DNA from: an uncultured Prevotellaceae bacterium
GTDB taxonomy: Bacteria > Bacteroidota > Bacteroidia > Bacteroidales > Bacteroidaceae
Direction of reading: 5' to 3'
NCBI GenBank assembly: GCA_900315075.1
Contig: OMXV01000027.1
Span: 1-64,000, forward strand
DNA: 64,000 nt
Part shown: piece by piece, positions 54,798 through 62,369 of the stretch
How positions within the stretch are numbered: position 1 is the stretch's first letter
How the letters are laid out: every line of letters starts with the position of its first letter
Translations under genes and position numbers: made by a program
Notes under the pieces: generated by a model
Told to the model about the DNA's origin: nothing
What the model saw: the letters and a program-made list of their open reading frames with translations, nothing else
Databases searched by the model: none

Positions 54798-55931
54798 TTA
54801 AATAATTACCTCCCAGAATTCTCGGGGCAGGTGGATGTTGTCCAAATTCATGGCGGAGCGGAACAAGGGGGCAATCTCCTGAGGTGTGAAACCCGCGATA
54901 CCACAACCTATAGGTGTGACAAGGAATGTCTGTTCGGGATGGTCTATCGTATATTGTATGAAATCGATAACGTATGGCAGGATGTTCAAAATACCGCCCA
55001 CGATTGTCGGTATGGCATAGCAACGGCCTTGTGGACCGACACCCTTACCCAGTTGGGCACCAAAATTGCGGAGTGCCTGATAGGCTGTACCACCGCAATG
55101 AATACCACGCAGGTCGCTGCCAAATACAAATATCTCATTCCCAGCCAATGATTTTATGATAGGTGGGGTGATTCGATTATTTATATCTAACTTTTGTGGA
55201 CGCTCTGATTTGGAAAGACGAAAAAACCAAGATAATATATTCTTTTGTTCTTTCTCTTTTGACATGCTTTCCTCTTGTGCTTTTGAGGCCATGGATGGCA
55301 TGGGGCATATAGATGGTTGCTCAGTATACGAAACGGATTCCCGTGTGTAGTACTTTAAGAAATAGGGACGTACCACTTGGTCCATCATCGAATGGTAACG
55401 TTGGCTAACGGCGGCGGGGGTGATGCCCATCATTTCCGCTACCTCCTTGCCTTTCATACCCATGATGAGAATCATACGCAGAATGCTCTGTGCCTTGCGA
55501 TCATTATGATAGTAGGCATGGCAGATGTCCTCAATCATCCCTTTTACCTCAGCCTGGGTGTTATCTTCAGCGGTATCGAACACCATTTTTCCTTTAGCAG
55601 CTCTTTCCTCGATACTTTCCTCTTTGAAACCGTTGGGATACGATTTTAGTCGCTCACGAACCAGATAATGAAAACCGTTCATCAGCCAGTGGGAGAGAGG
55701 GATATCAGAAGTTCGTTTTTCGAGTTGATGCCAATTGTTGTTACATAGACGAAGGTAATATTCATGGGCAATGGTGTAGAAGTCCATGCCCGACTTAAAG
55801 CGTAAACCGTACTTCTTGTCGTCTATACAATAGGCAATGTGGCAGTTGTCGTAGAAAAACTCACGAGTCACCTTCTCGTCATATCGACGGAGAGCATCAA
55901 GTATCTCGGTATCGGTCAGGTTTTCAGTCAT
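54798..55931 (-). CDS. ECF-type sigma factor fused to a macro-like (A1S_2505-type) domain
   Basis: About 377 residues. I start it at ATG 55931: an in-frame TTG at 55949 lies within the -7 promoter box. Residues about 1-195 look like a sigma-70/ECF factor, with a region-2-like part (FYTIAHEYYLRLCNNNWHQL) and a region-4 helix-turn-helix (MKGKEVAEMMGITPAAVSQR). A linker with KSERPQK leads to a domain (about 265-377) reading NEIFVFGSDLRGIHCGGTAY, GKGVGPQGRCYAIPT, and TFLVTPIGCGIAGFTPQEIA. This matches the A1S_2505 phage-protein family, whose glycine loops resemble macro (ADP-ribose-binding) domains. The fusion suggests transcription control by a nucleotide-derived ligand; that is inference. A VWA gene is divergent. 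Confidence 0.75.
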   Translation of the reverse strand: MTENLTDTEILDALRRYDEKVTREFFYDNCHIAYCIDDKKYGLRFKSGMDFYTIAHEYYLRLCNNNWHQLEKRTSDIPLSHWLMNGFHYLVRERLKSYPNGFKEESIEERAAKGKMVFDTAEDNTQAEVKGMIEDICHAYYHNDRKAQSILRMILIMGMKGKEVAEMMGITPAAVSQRYHSMMDQVVRPYFLKYYTRESVSYTEQPSICPMPSMASKAQEESMSKEKEQKNILSWFFRLSKSERPQKLDINNRITPPIIKSLAGNEIFVFGSDLRGIHCGGTAYQALRNFGAQLGKGVGPQGRCYAIPTIVGGILNILPYVIDFIQYTIDHPEQTFLVTPIGCGIAGFTPQEIAPLFRSAMNLDNIHLPREFWEVII

Positions 55932-55946
55932 AGAATTAATTTTCTG

Positions 55947-55954
55947 CAAAAATA
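55947..55954 (-). promoter_or_regulatory. -7 promoter element of the sigma/macro-like fusion
   Basis: TATTTTTG on the minus strand, 16 bases before the ATG at 55931. It implies a very short leader and argues against the upstream TTG start. No clear TTTG at the standard distance. Confidence 0.55.
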
Positions 55955-56090
55955 CATTTTTTTTTCAATACAGCTTAATTTTTTTTCATTTTTCGCCTTA
56001 TTGGTTGTAGAAGCTGAGAATTTTATTCTCTCTGGTTGTAAAGCCAAAGTAAAAATTCACATAAATATTAATTTATAAATAGCAAACAAA

Positions 56091-56759
56091 ATGAAAACAA
56101 AGGTATTTAATTTGATTATCGTTGATGAGAGTGGCAGTATGTGTACTATCGAGAGGGAGGCTTTCTCTGGTATGAATGAGACATTGCAGACCATCAAGGC
56201 TGTGGCACAGGAAAATCAAGAGTTGGAGCAAAGAGTGACACTGATTACCTTCGACTCCCACCACACCAGGTTCCATTATGACAATGCAGAGGGCAATGCG
56301 GTCGTACCCCTCAAGGAGGGTGACTATCGTCCCGGTGGCTGTACTCCGCTTTACGATGCTATCGGCATGGGCATTTCTAAGGTCAATGCCCTGGTGGGAG
56401 AAAATGACTCTGTGTTGGTGACTATTATCACCGACGGCTATGAGAACAGTTCGCATGAGTATAACCTGACTATGGTGAAAAACCTGATTGAGAAACTGAA
56501 GAAGCAACGTTGGACTTTCACCTTCATCGGTACCGACGACCTCGATGTAGAGGGCATGGCGCAAGCAATGGGAATCCGTCACACTCTTAGTTTTTGCAGG
56601 GATTCAGCCCAGACATCTGCTATGTTTGCCGAGGAAAAGGCAAGTCGAATGAAGTTCTATAACCGTCGTCGCGAGGAAATTATGAACCGTATGTCGATGT
56701 CTGAACCATGTCCGCAAATTATTGAAGATGAGGAATTCTTCGACAAAAAGCATGTGTAA
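56091..56759 (+). CDS. VWA-domain protein
   Basis: 222-residue soluble von Willebrand A domain. The MIDAS motif is complete: DESGS at 12-16, Thr in PGGCTPLYDAIG and Asp in TIITDGYENSS. VTLITFDSHHTRFHYDN and WTFTFIGTDDLDV add core strands. A charged C-terminal tail is rich in Arg and Glu. There is no signal peptide, so it acts in the cytoplasm, probably holding partner proteins through Mg2+. It is divergent from the sigma/macro-like gene with about 160 bases between starts, suggesting a shared regulatory region. A strong terminator follows. Confidence 0.85.
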   Translation: MKTKVFNLIIVDESGSMCTIEREAFSGMNETLQTIKAVAQENQELEQRVTLITFDSHHTRFHYDNAEGNAVVPLKEGDYRPGGCTPLYDAIGMGISKVNALVGENDSVLVTIITDGYENSSHEYNLTMVKNLIEKLKKQRWTFTFIGTDDLDVEGMAQAMGIRHTLSFCRDSAQTSAMFAEEKASRMKFYNRRREEIMNRMSMSEPCPQIIEDEEFFDKKHV

Positions 56760-56779
56760 TGAAGACTCACAAACAATCA

Positions 56780-56808
56780 GCCCAGGGCAACGCCCTGGGC
56801 TTTTCTTT
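56780..56808. terminator. Strong terminator between the VWA gene and the small membrane protein
   Basis: Perfect stem GCCCAGGGC-AAC-GCCCTGGGC followed by TTTTCTTT. The same hairpin core (CAGCCCAGGGCAACGCCCT) is part of the dispersed repeat at 60380-60590. Confidence 0.85.
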
Positions 56809-57175
56809 ATTTATCTTGCACTTTTTTTGATGAATTGAAGAGCTGGTTGTTCTTGTATTGTAAGTGGTTGACCATTCTGCGCTCGTCGATAAAATCTTTT
56901 AGTCCCAAACTGTTGAGAAATTGATTGGAAATAAACATGTTGTCGTAGAGCTTTTGGACATTTTTAAGCAGCGGGGCAAACTCATTTTTGAATTGCTGCA
57001 CTTCCTCGTCGGTGAAAAGATGTGTTGGAGCGGTAAGTTGTTGCAACTTATCATGAAACACCTGCACCTCTTTGGCACATTTTCTTGCTTTAGATGTGAG
57101 CTGTTGCTTTTTCCAGATAGCGTAGAGAACCAAAACGGCGATTAATCCGACTGCGATACCGATGATTGTTGTCAT
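56807..57175 (-). CDS. Small membrane-anchored protein of unknown function
   Basis: 122 residues: one N-terminal membrane helix (IIGIAVGLIAVLVLYAIW) and a basic, helical cytoplasmic part (KKQQLTSKARKCAKEV, FTDEEVQQFKNEFAPLLKNV, LKDFIDERRMVNHLQYKNNQ). No family recognised. It converges on the VWA gene and shares its terminator; any link to the VWA/sigma pair is unproven. Confidence 0.6.
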   Translation of the reverse strand: MTTIIGIAVGLIAVLVLYAIWKKQQLTSKARKCAKEVQVFHDKLQQLTAPTHLFTDEEVQQFKNEFAPLLKNVQKLYDNMFISNQFLNSLGLKDFIDERRMVNHLQYKNNQLFNSSKKVQDK

Positions 57176-57230
57176 AAATTGAGTCTATTATAAGTGTTTG
57201 TGATTGATTGTCTGTCTGTGATGCTTATGT

Positions 57231-58250
57231 TTAAAGTTCAGGCCATCCGTCAGCAGTCCATTTGATAGTTCGTTGGATGAGCATGGCAGCGCCGTTTTGT
57301 GTGGCACTGTAGCCGTGGCAGATAAAGATGTCCTCGTTGTCGATGGTATAGGCAGCGCAGTGGCCTGCAGCTTCCCATTCTTTTTTGTCACCTTCTATGA
57401 AGAGAGTTCCACCACCTTTTGCCATGTCCTTGCCCTCACGGTCCAAATATGGACCTTCCACGCTCTTGCTGCGTCCCACGGCCACACGGTAGTTGCTTTT
57501 GGCGCCTCGGCAGCAGTAGTCCCACGAAACGAAGAGATAATAATATCCACCATGTTTAAAAATGAATGGTGCCTCGATAGCGTTTGTGCCTGCATATTTT
57601 GATGTAGGGTTAGGTTCTGTCGGTTTATAGTTAGGGTCGTAACGGCGTGCGATGGTGCGAGGCTTCACCCCGGGGGCAATATGCATAGTCGTATCGAGAC
57701 GTGCCAGTTGGATACCATCCCAGAATGAACCCCAGACAAGCCAGGGCGTATCATTGTCGTCGATAACAAAGTTGGGGTCGATGGCATTCCAATTGTCACG
57801 TTTCTCTTGTGAACTGACGATACAGCCTTCGTCTTTCCATATATTGAATGCCAGTGAGCGACTGCTGAGCAGGCCGATGGCTGAGCCGTTTTTCCCAAAC
57901 GTTGAACAGCTGTAGGCCATCCACCAGCGACCATGCCATTGGATGGCGTCGGGTGCCCACACATGATTGCCGAAGCCTGGTACAGAATCTGTCGTCCAGC
58001 CAGGGATGACCGTCATCACGGGTTGCGGCAGCACCGTCCATGTTTTGCGGTCTTTCGAGGTCATCTGCTGGATGCCCATGCCTGTGGCATAGATATAATA
58101 CGTGTCACCGTCCTTTGCCATTACGGGGTCGTGAACCATTGGTGTTTCAGTGGTAAATGCTTCGCGCTGGAATCCGCGTCGATGCCCTTGTGCAGCACAC
58201 GTCAGACATCCTGTTCCGAGTGCCAATGTGATAAGCAATTTGTGAATCAT
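57231..58250 (-). CDS. GH43 endo-arabinanase (arabinan endo-1,5-alpha-L-arabinosidase)
   Basis: About 339 residues from ATG 58250, which begins a signal peptide (ending LTCAA); the frame stays open to 58304 but without one. Catalytic residues: Asp41 in MVHDPVMAKDGDTYYIYATG, the middle Asp in NAIDPNFVIDDN and Glu in GTNAIEAPFIFKHGGYYYLF. The sequence VSWDYCCRGAKSNYRVAVGRS is a signature of endo-arabinanases in GH43 subfamilies 4/5. It hydrolyses the arabinan side chains of pectin. No other arabinan genes are adjacent. Confidence 0.9.
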   Translation of the reverse strand: MIHKLLITLALGTGCLTCAAQGHRRGFQREAFTTETPMVHDPVMAKDGDTYYIYATGMGIQQMTSKDRKTWTVLPQPVMTVIPGWTTDSVPGFGNHVWAPDAIQWHGRWWMAYSCSTFGKNGSAIGLLSSRSLAFNIWKDEGCIVSSQEKRDNWNAIDPNFVIDDNDTPWLVWGSFWDGIQLARLDTTMHIAPGVKPRTIARRYDPNYKPTEPNPTSKYAGTNAIEAPFIFKHGGYYYLFVSWDYCCRGAKSNYRVAVGRSKSVEGPYLDREGKDMAKGGGTLFIEGDKKEWEAAGHCAAYTIDNEDIFICHGYSATQNGAAMLIQRTIKWTADGWPEL

Positions 58251-58442
58251 GTGTCGTTTTTGATTAGTTGATAGATTTATTTTTAAGTAACTCAACTTTC
58301 GCAAGCTCCAGTTTCGTTTGGTTTTGAGGTTTTGAGGTCGCTTCGCTTGCAGGTTTTAAGGTGATATATGTATGGATAACGACATATTATAACCTAAAGA
58401 CCTCATAACCTAGAAGTTGAGGACTTACGAAACTTCAGTTAA

Positions 58443-58639
58443 AGAATTTTCCATTATGATGAATTTATAGGAATTTGAGATGAAATGACAAGTCATTTCC
58501 TTACTCTATTGCATAAGGTTCGCGTCGTTTGCGACGATAATTCTTCAAAATTCTTTTCATCTGGTTATCAATTCTAAAATTCTTAAATTCGTGATAATAA
58601 AACTTTTACATAATTTGTGAGGGTGGGAAACTTCAGTTA
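58443..58639. repeat. 155-bp dispersed non-coding repeat, copy 2, with IS-like end
   Basis: 58443-58597 is about 97% identical to 13583-13737. The stretch to 58639 ends GGGTGGGAAACTTCAGTT, matching the outward-facing left end of the insertion sequence at 4777. A 13-base direct repeat, GAAACTTCAGTTA, is found at 58429-58441 and 58627-58639. Confidence 0.85.
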
Positions 58640-60001
58640 CTTACTGACTACTTCACGCTCAAAGAAGTCCAGGAAGAATGGCCAGTTGGGACCTGCTTCA
58701 TGACCGCCATGATGCTGACGATAGGTGAGCCGACCTTCCATCAGACCATTGTCCATCCCGGGGAAGAGGTCAGTGCCTAAGCCTTTATATCCAAGAAGTT
58801 CATAAACGGGCGATGCCTTAGAGGCTGAGATAAATGAGCCTACCACGTCCTGCCATTTGTCGCCATTCCAACTGCCAGTGGAAATGAAACAGGCACGTGG
58901 GGCACAGAGCGCGATAAGTTCGTGTTGATCTACAGGGATGTCGTTCTCTGTCAATGGGTCTGTACCGTATTTTATCAGGTTACCGCATACCCAGTGGTAT
59001 TCCTGGTTTGAGACGATGTTGCCAATGCTCTCACCGCAGTCGCGGCGCCATCCTGCAGCACCTGCTTTGCCTGATGAGGCGATGAATCCTGCTGCTACAC
59101 GCTCGTCAAACGCCATGGCCACGAGTGAGGCTTTACCATAACGTGAGACACCTTCAATTGCGCACTTGGTGGCATCGAATGTTTTGTCTGTCTCAAAGTA
59201 GTCTATCAGACGTGAGAGGCCCCAGCCCCAAGCGCGGAGTGAACCCCAGTCTGTTGGCTGGCGGTACCCACCCTTATTACAAAGTCCGATGATGCCGTTT
59301 GTCAGACCTGAACCCGAGTCGGCTTGGATGGAGGAAGGACTGATAGTAGCGGCAGCCCAACCGCGTTCTACCACCATTTGTTTCCAAGATATGGAACCAG
59401 GACGGGTGAAAGTGGGGTCACCGCCTCCAAATCCAAATTCTATGATTACGGGTATGTTTTGCTGGCCGTTGTCGGGATATATCACATTGGCCTCAATCTC
59501 AACTTTTATGGATGGATAACTGGAGTTATCAACCACGCCTTTAAGGTAACGGACTACCACTGCCTTTCCTGCAAATTCTTTCTTCTCCTCATTGACGACT
59601 TCCCATTTTACAGAGGGTACGTTATCGGGAATATGGCCATATACATTGTCTTCAAATAGTTTTACTATCTCTGGACGACGCACCTTATACCACATCTTGG
59701 CATTAGTAACTTTCTTCCCACTTTCTGTTAACAGTGGATCTGGATAGAAAGGGTAGGGGTTTGCAATCAGTTCATCATAGTTGGGATGCTTGCTTTCATC
59801 AGGATTGTTGGGCTGTCGGCCTTCACGTGGCTGGACGACGCCAACTTTGGCAAGCATGTCGGCATAGTCGGCTGCTGCAATCTTTCGGAGGCTGTCTTGG
59901 TTTGCGCGGTTCCCGCCTCCGAACATCGTAAATTGTGCGTTTGCTGTAAATGGGATGCAAGCTATAAGTATTGCCCCGAAGAAGAACTTCATTGTTTTCA
60001 T
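58637..60001 (-). CDS. Family CE15 4-O-methyl-glucuronoyl methylesterase-like enzyme
   Basis: About 454 residues from ATG 60001 (Met at 59992 is an alternative), giving a signal peptide ending FTANAQ; the frame opens further up without a signal. Alpha/beta-hydrolase features: the nucleophile elbow EGVSRYGKASLVAM (Ser near 284) in the G-x-S-R-x-G-K pattern of CE15. RRDCGESIGNIVSNQEYHWV follows, with the His in YRQHHGGHEAGPNWPFFLDF. CE15 enzymes cut ester links between glucuronoxylan and lignin. The cysteine pattern is not that of the fungal enzymes, as expected for bacteria. It has its own promoter. Confidence 0.88.
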   Translation of the reverse strand: MKTMKFFFGAILIACIPFTANAQFTMFGGGNRANQDSLRKIAAADYADMLAKVGVVQPREGRQPNNPDESKHPNYDELIANPYPFYPDPLLTESGKKVTNAKMWYKVRRPEIVKLFEDNVYGHIPDNVPSVKWEVVNEEKKEFAGKAVVVRYLKGVVDNSSYPSIKVEIEANVIYPDNGQQNIPVIIEFGFGGGDPTFTRPGSISWKQMVVERGWAAATISPSSIQADSGSGLTNGIIGLCNKGGYRQPTDWGSLRAWGWGLSRLIDYFETDKTFDATKCAIEGVSRYGKASLVAMAFDERVAAGFIASSGKAGAAGWRRDCGESIGNIVSNQEYHWVCGNLIKYGTDPLTENDIPVDQHELIALCAPRACFISTGSWNGDKWQDVVGSFISASKASPVYELLGYKGLGTDLFPGMDNGLMEGRLTYRQHHGGHEAGPNWPFFLDFFEREVVSK

Positions 60002-60049
60002 ATCTTTTTTATTTGCTACACACATTGCAAGAAATGATAAGTTCGGGTG

Positions 60050-60080
60050 CGAAGATACACAAATTTCTTTATAGGACAAA
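60050..60080 (-). promoter_or_regulatory. Promoter of the CE15 gene
   Basis: On the minus strand TTTG (60080-60077), 19 bases, TATCTTCG (60057-60050; one mismatch to TAnnTTTG), 49 bases before ATG 60001. Supports that start. Confidence 0.6.
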
Positions 60081-60379
60081 AATATTCACAAAATAAATCT
60101 TTTATTGCCTCTTCTCTTTGGCTTTTCTCTCAGCTTTCACTTCTAACCCTAAACCACTTAAGAAACTCCAGAACTCAAAAACTCACCCTATCTTTTCTAT
60201 TATCATTTCAGAGGAGCTTTCTTCAAGTGAATTGTACTCATCATAATGGATATGGCTTCCGATGTCTTCATTCGCCAATGCTCTTAATTGCGCCGCCAAA
60301 GAAAGTAATCCTTCTTCAACTTTCGCAAGTGAATATGCAATTGTAATAATCTGTATTTATGATGGTTATAGAATGTAAA
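60081..60379. other. Gene-less spacer
   Basis: AT-rich, no credible gene (a 99-codon plus frame has no family or ribosome binding site). It contains TCAACTTTCGCAAG at about 60317, also seen at about 58290. Confidence 0.45.
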
Positions 60380-60590
60380 GCCAATTTTGGGGGCAAGGAC
60401 GGCCTGAAAGGCCAGAAGATATCAGCCCAGGGCAACGCCCTAGGTAATCATAACCGATGGGTGGTTGTGATGAGATACCCAAATTCCTGATTGATCCAGG
60501 AGATATGCAGGGCAGGCTTCCAGAAGGTTTTCATCACATACAGAAGACGGCGGTGGAAGGCATAGACATCCTGAAGGAGGATATCAATAA
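60380..60590. repeat. Dispersed 'AAAGGCC / CCCAGGGCAACGCCC' repeat element
   Basis: Reads GGCCTGAAAGGCCAGAAGAT, then CAGCCCAGGGCAACGCCCTA, GATATGCAGGGCAGGCTTCC and CATCCTGAAGGAGGATATCA. This is a chain of short palindromes like the abundant non-coding repeats of Bacteroidota genomes. No open frame of note. Confidence 0.6.
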
Positions 60591-60657
60591 TTTAGGAGTT
60601 TAGGAGTTTGGGAGTTTTTTTATGGAGTTCAGGAGTTCAGGAGTTACAGGAGTTCAG
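60591..60657. repeat. GGAGTTTAGGAGTTCA array
   Basis: Imperfect units of 9-10 bases (TTTAGGAG, GTTCAGGA). Lies in intergenic space, not at a stop codon. Confidence 0.75.
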
Positions 60658-60676
60658 ACAAATGCACTGACTCGCT

Positions 60677-60767
60677 GTAGGGACATACCCTGTGTATGTC
60701 CGTTTTGTTAAGATTTTTTTTGCGAACACAAATAAATTTTTCGGACATACACGGGGTATGTCCCTAC
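60677..60767. repeat. Inverted pair of REP-like units
   Basis: GTAGGGACATACCCTGTGTA begins the left arm (60677-60702) and CGGACATACACGGGGTATGT the right arm (60742-60767); the arms are inverted copies with 1-2 mismatches around a 39-base spacer. Each arm is itself a small palindrome. Third copy at 48083. Confidence 0.85.
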
Positions 60768-60847
60768 GACTTATCACTTTTTAAAGTGGACTCAAATGTT
60801 GTGGTTATTCATGAAATGGGCCATGTGATAATGGGCATGTCTTTATC

Positions 60848-62251
60848 TTACTTCCCCACAGCCTGCTGGTATTCGAGGATTTTGTTTTGGTAGTCGGCGT
60901 AGGCTTCGGTGCGGTGGTCAAGGGCTTGTTGGTAGAGCATCTGGGCTTCCAAGAGGTCACTCATGGTCGAGGTGCCTGCTTGGTAATAGTCGCGGTGGAT
61001 GCGTAGGTTTTCCGTAGCCTGTTCGATGCTGCGGTTGGCGAGTAGAAGTTGTTGGTATGCCTCTTCCACACCATTCCACGCATTCTGCATGCGCACTTGG
61101 AGCAGTTCGCTGTTGTCGCGCAGTTGTTCCTCCGCTTTCTCATGTGCTATACGGCTGCGCTTGATGGCATGGGAACCGCCCCACCAGTCGGAGATGGGCA
61201 CAGAGACGGTGGCGAATACCATACCGAAAGTATGGTCGCGGTCCATCAGGTTGTGGTAATTATAACCAGCACCCACTGCCACGGTGGGCAGATTCTTGCC
61301 GAAAGCCATTTTTTGTTGGAGTTTTGTCGCCTCCACCTGTTTGTTCAACAGTTGGTATTCAGTGGTTCCCATTAAAGCTTGACGGTGGTCCTGCCTATAG
61401 GTGAGGGGAGGGGCAACTTCGCCATCCATGTTATAATCCACGACGAAAGTAGTGTCTTGTAGACCGCAATATTGTCCTAAGAGCAACCGTATAAGGGAGA
61501 TGCCGTTTTGTAGTTTCAGTTTTTGGCTGGCGATGTCGTTCTGGCGCAGTTGCACTTGCAGCAGGTCATTGCGCATGGCTACACCGGCATTCACTGCCAC
61601 TGTCACGTCTTTGTTGATGTCGGCAAGGTATTTTTCAACAGCAGTGATGGTTTTCATTTTCTCTTGCAGTGAGACAATCTGCCAGTAATATTGTGTGGTG
61701 GTCTTTTCTACCTCATCCTCCGACAGTTGCAACTGCAGACGGCTCACATCCTCACCCACTTTGGCAAGGCGGTTGCCATTGACAATCTGACCACCGGCGA
61801 AGACAGGTTGAATAGCCATGACACTGGCAATCGTGCCATTTTTCATCATCGAGATGTTGACGGGTGTGGCAAGGGCTGCCAGGGCCTCGGGCGGGAACGA
61901 CTGGGCGAGCATGGGAGCCAGTTCGGCGGGTATCATCTCTGAGGGGTTGAGGCTGGTTTCCATCATCCCCTTATTGGCATTAAACCATAGGGCCGTGCCG
62001 CTGACATTGGGGAAGAATTTTGTGAAGGCTTCTTTGCGCTGCTCCTCTGCCGCTGAAATGTCGAGACGGGCATTGCTGACGGCGATGTTGTTGGCCAGGG
62101 CGGAGTCTTTCAGCTGAGCCAGGCTATAGTGTGTTTGGGCCGTTGTTGTGAGGGAGCAAAGGAGAAGGAATAATGATATAAATAATGCTGCTGGCTGCTG
62201 GCGGTATGATATTTGAGTTTTTTGTGATAGGAAAAAAGAAACTCTTTTCAT
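60848..62251 (-). CDS. TolC-family outer-membrane efflux protein
   Basis: 467 residues with a long N-region signal peptide ending SLTTTAQ. Two OEP domains show coiled-coil segments: LDISAAEEQRKEAFTKFFPN and EDEVEKTTTQYYWQIVSLQE, then VAVNAGVAMRNDLLQVQLRQ, and near the end YYQAGTSTMSDLLEAQMLYQ. It lies downstream of the second RND pump on the same strand, so it is its likely outer-membrane partner. Unlike the partner in the first operon it has no lipobox. Confidence 0.9.
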   Translation of the reverse strand: MKRVSFFLSQKTQISYRQQPAALFISLFLLLCSLTTTAQTHYSLAQLKDSALANNIAVSNARLDISAAEEQRKEAFTKFFPNVSGTALWFNANKGMMETSLNPSEMIPAELAPMLAQSFPPEALAALATPVNISMMKNGTIASVMAIQPVFAGGQIVNGNRLAKVGEDVSRLQLQLSEDEVEKTTTQYYWQIVSLQEKMKTITAVEKYLADINKDVTVAVNAGVAMRNDLLQVQLRQNDIASQKLKLQNGISLIRLLLGQYCGLQDTTFVVDYNMDGEVAPPLTYRQDHRQALMGTTEYQLLNKQVEATKLQQKMAFGKNLPTVAVGAGYNYHNLMDRDHTFGMVFATVSVPISDWWGGSHAIKRSRIAHEKAEEQLRDNSELLQVRMQNAWNGVEEAYQQLLLANRSIEQATENLRIHRDYYQAGTSTMSDLLEAQMLYQQALDHRTEAYADYQNKILEYQQAVGK

Positions 62252-62334
62252 GTATGTTAGTTTTTAAATGATTTAAGAGGTGGAGACTGTTTTTGGTTGG
62301 GAACTTAAAGGATTGAGAAGAAGTTGTAGGAGTA

Positions 62335-62363
62335 GTCTCTTACCTCTCACCTCTTACCCCTTA
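62335..62363. repeat. CTCTTACCTCTCACCTC array after the second RND gene
   Basis: On the minus strand AAGAGGTGAGAGGTAAGAG starts about 10 bases after the stop of the pump gene. Same unit as at 17147 and 48123. Confidence 0.7.
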
Positions 62364-62369
62364 TGTGAT

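Noticed and set aside
60047..60346. 99-codon plus frame after CE15
   Set aside because: Covers the CE15 promoter, no ribosome binding site, low-complexity composition.
60696..60893. Frame containing HEMGHVIMGM, which looks like a zinc peptidase site
   Set aside because: Only 65 codons, built across a REP-like repeat and the end of the TolC gene; no other peptidase features, so probably chance.
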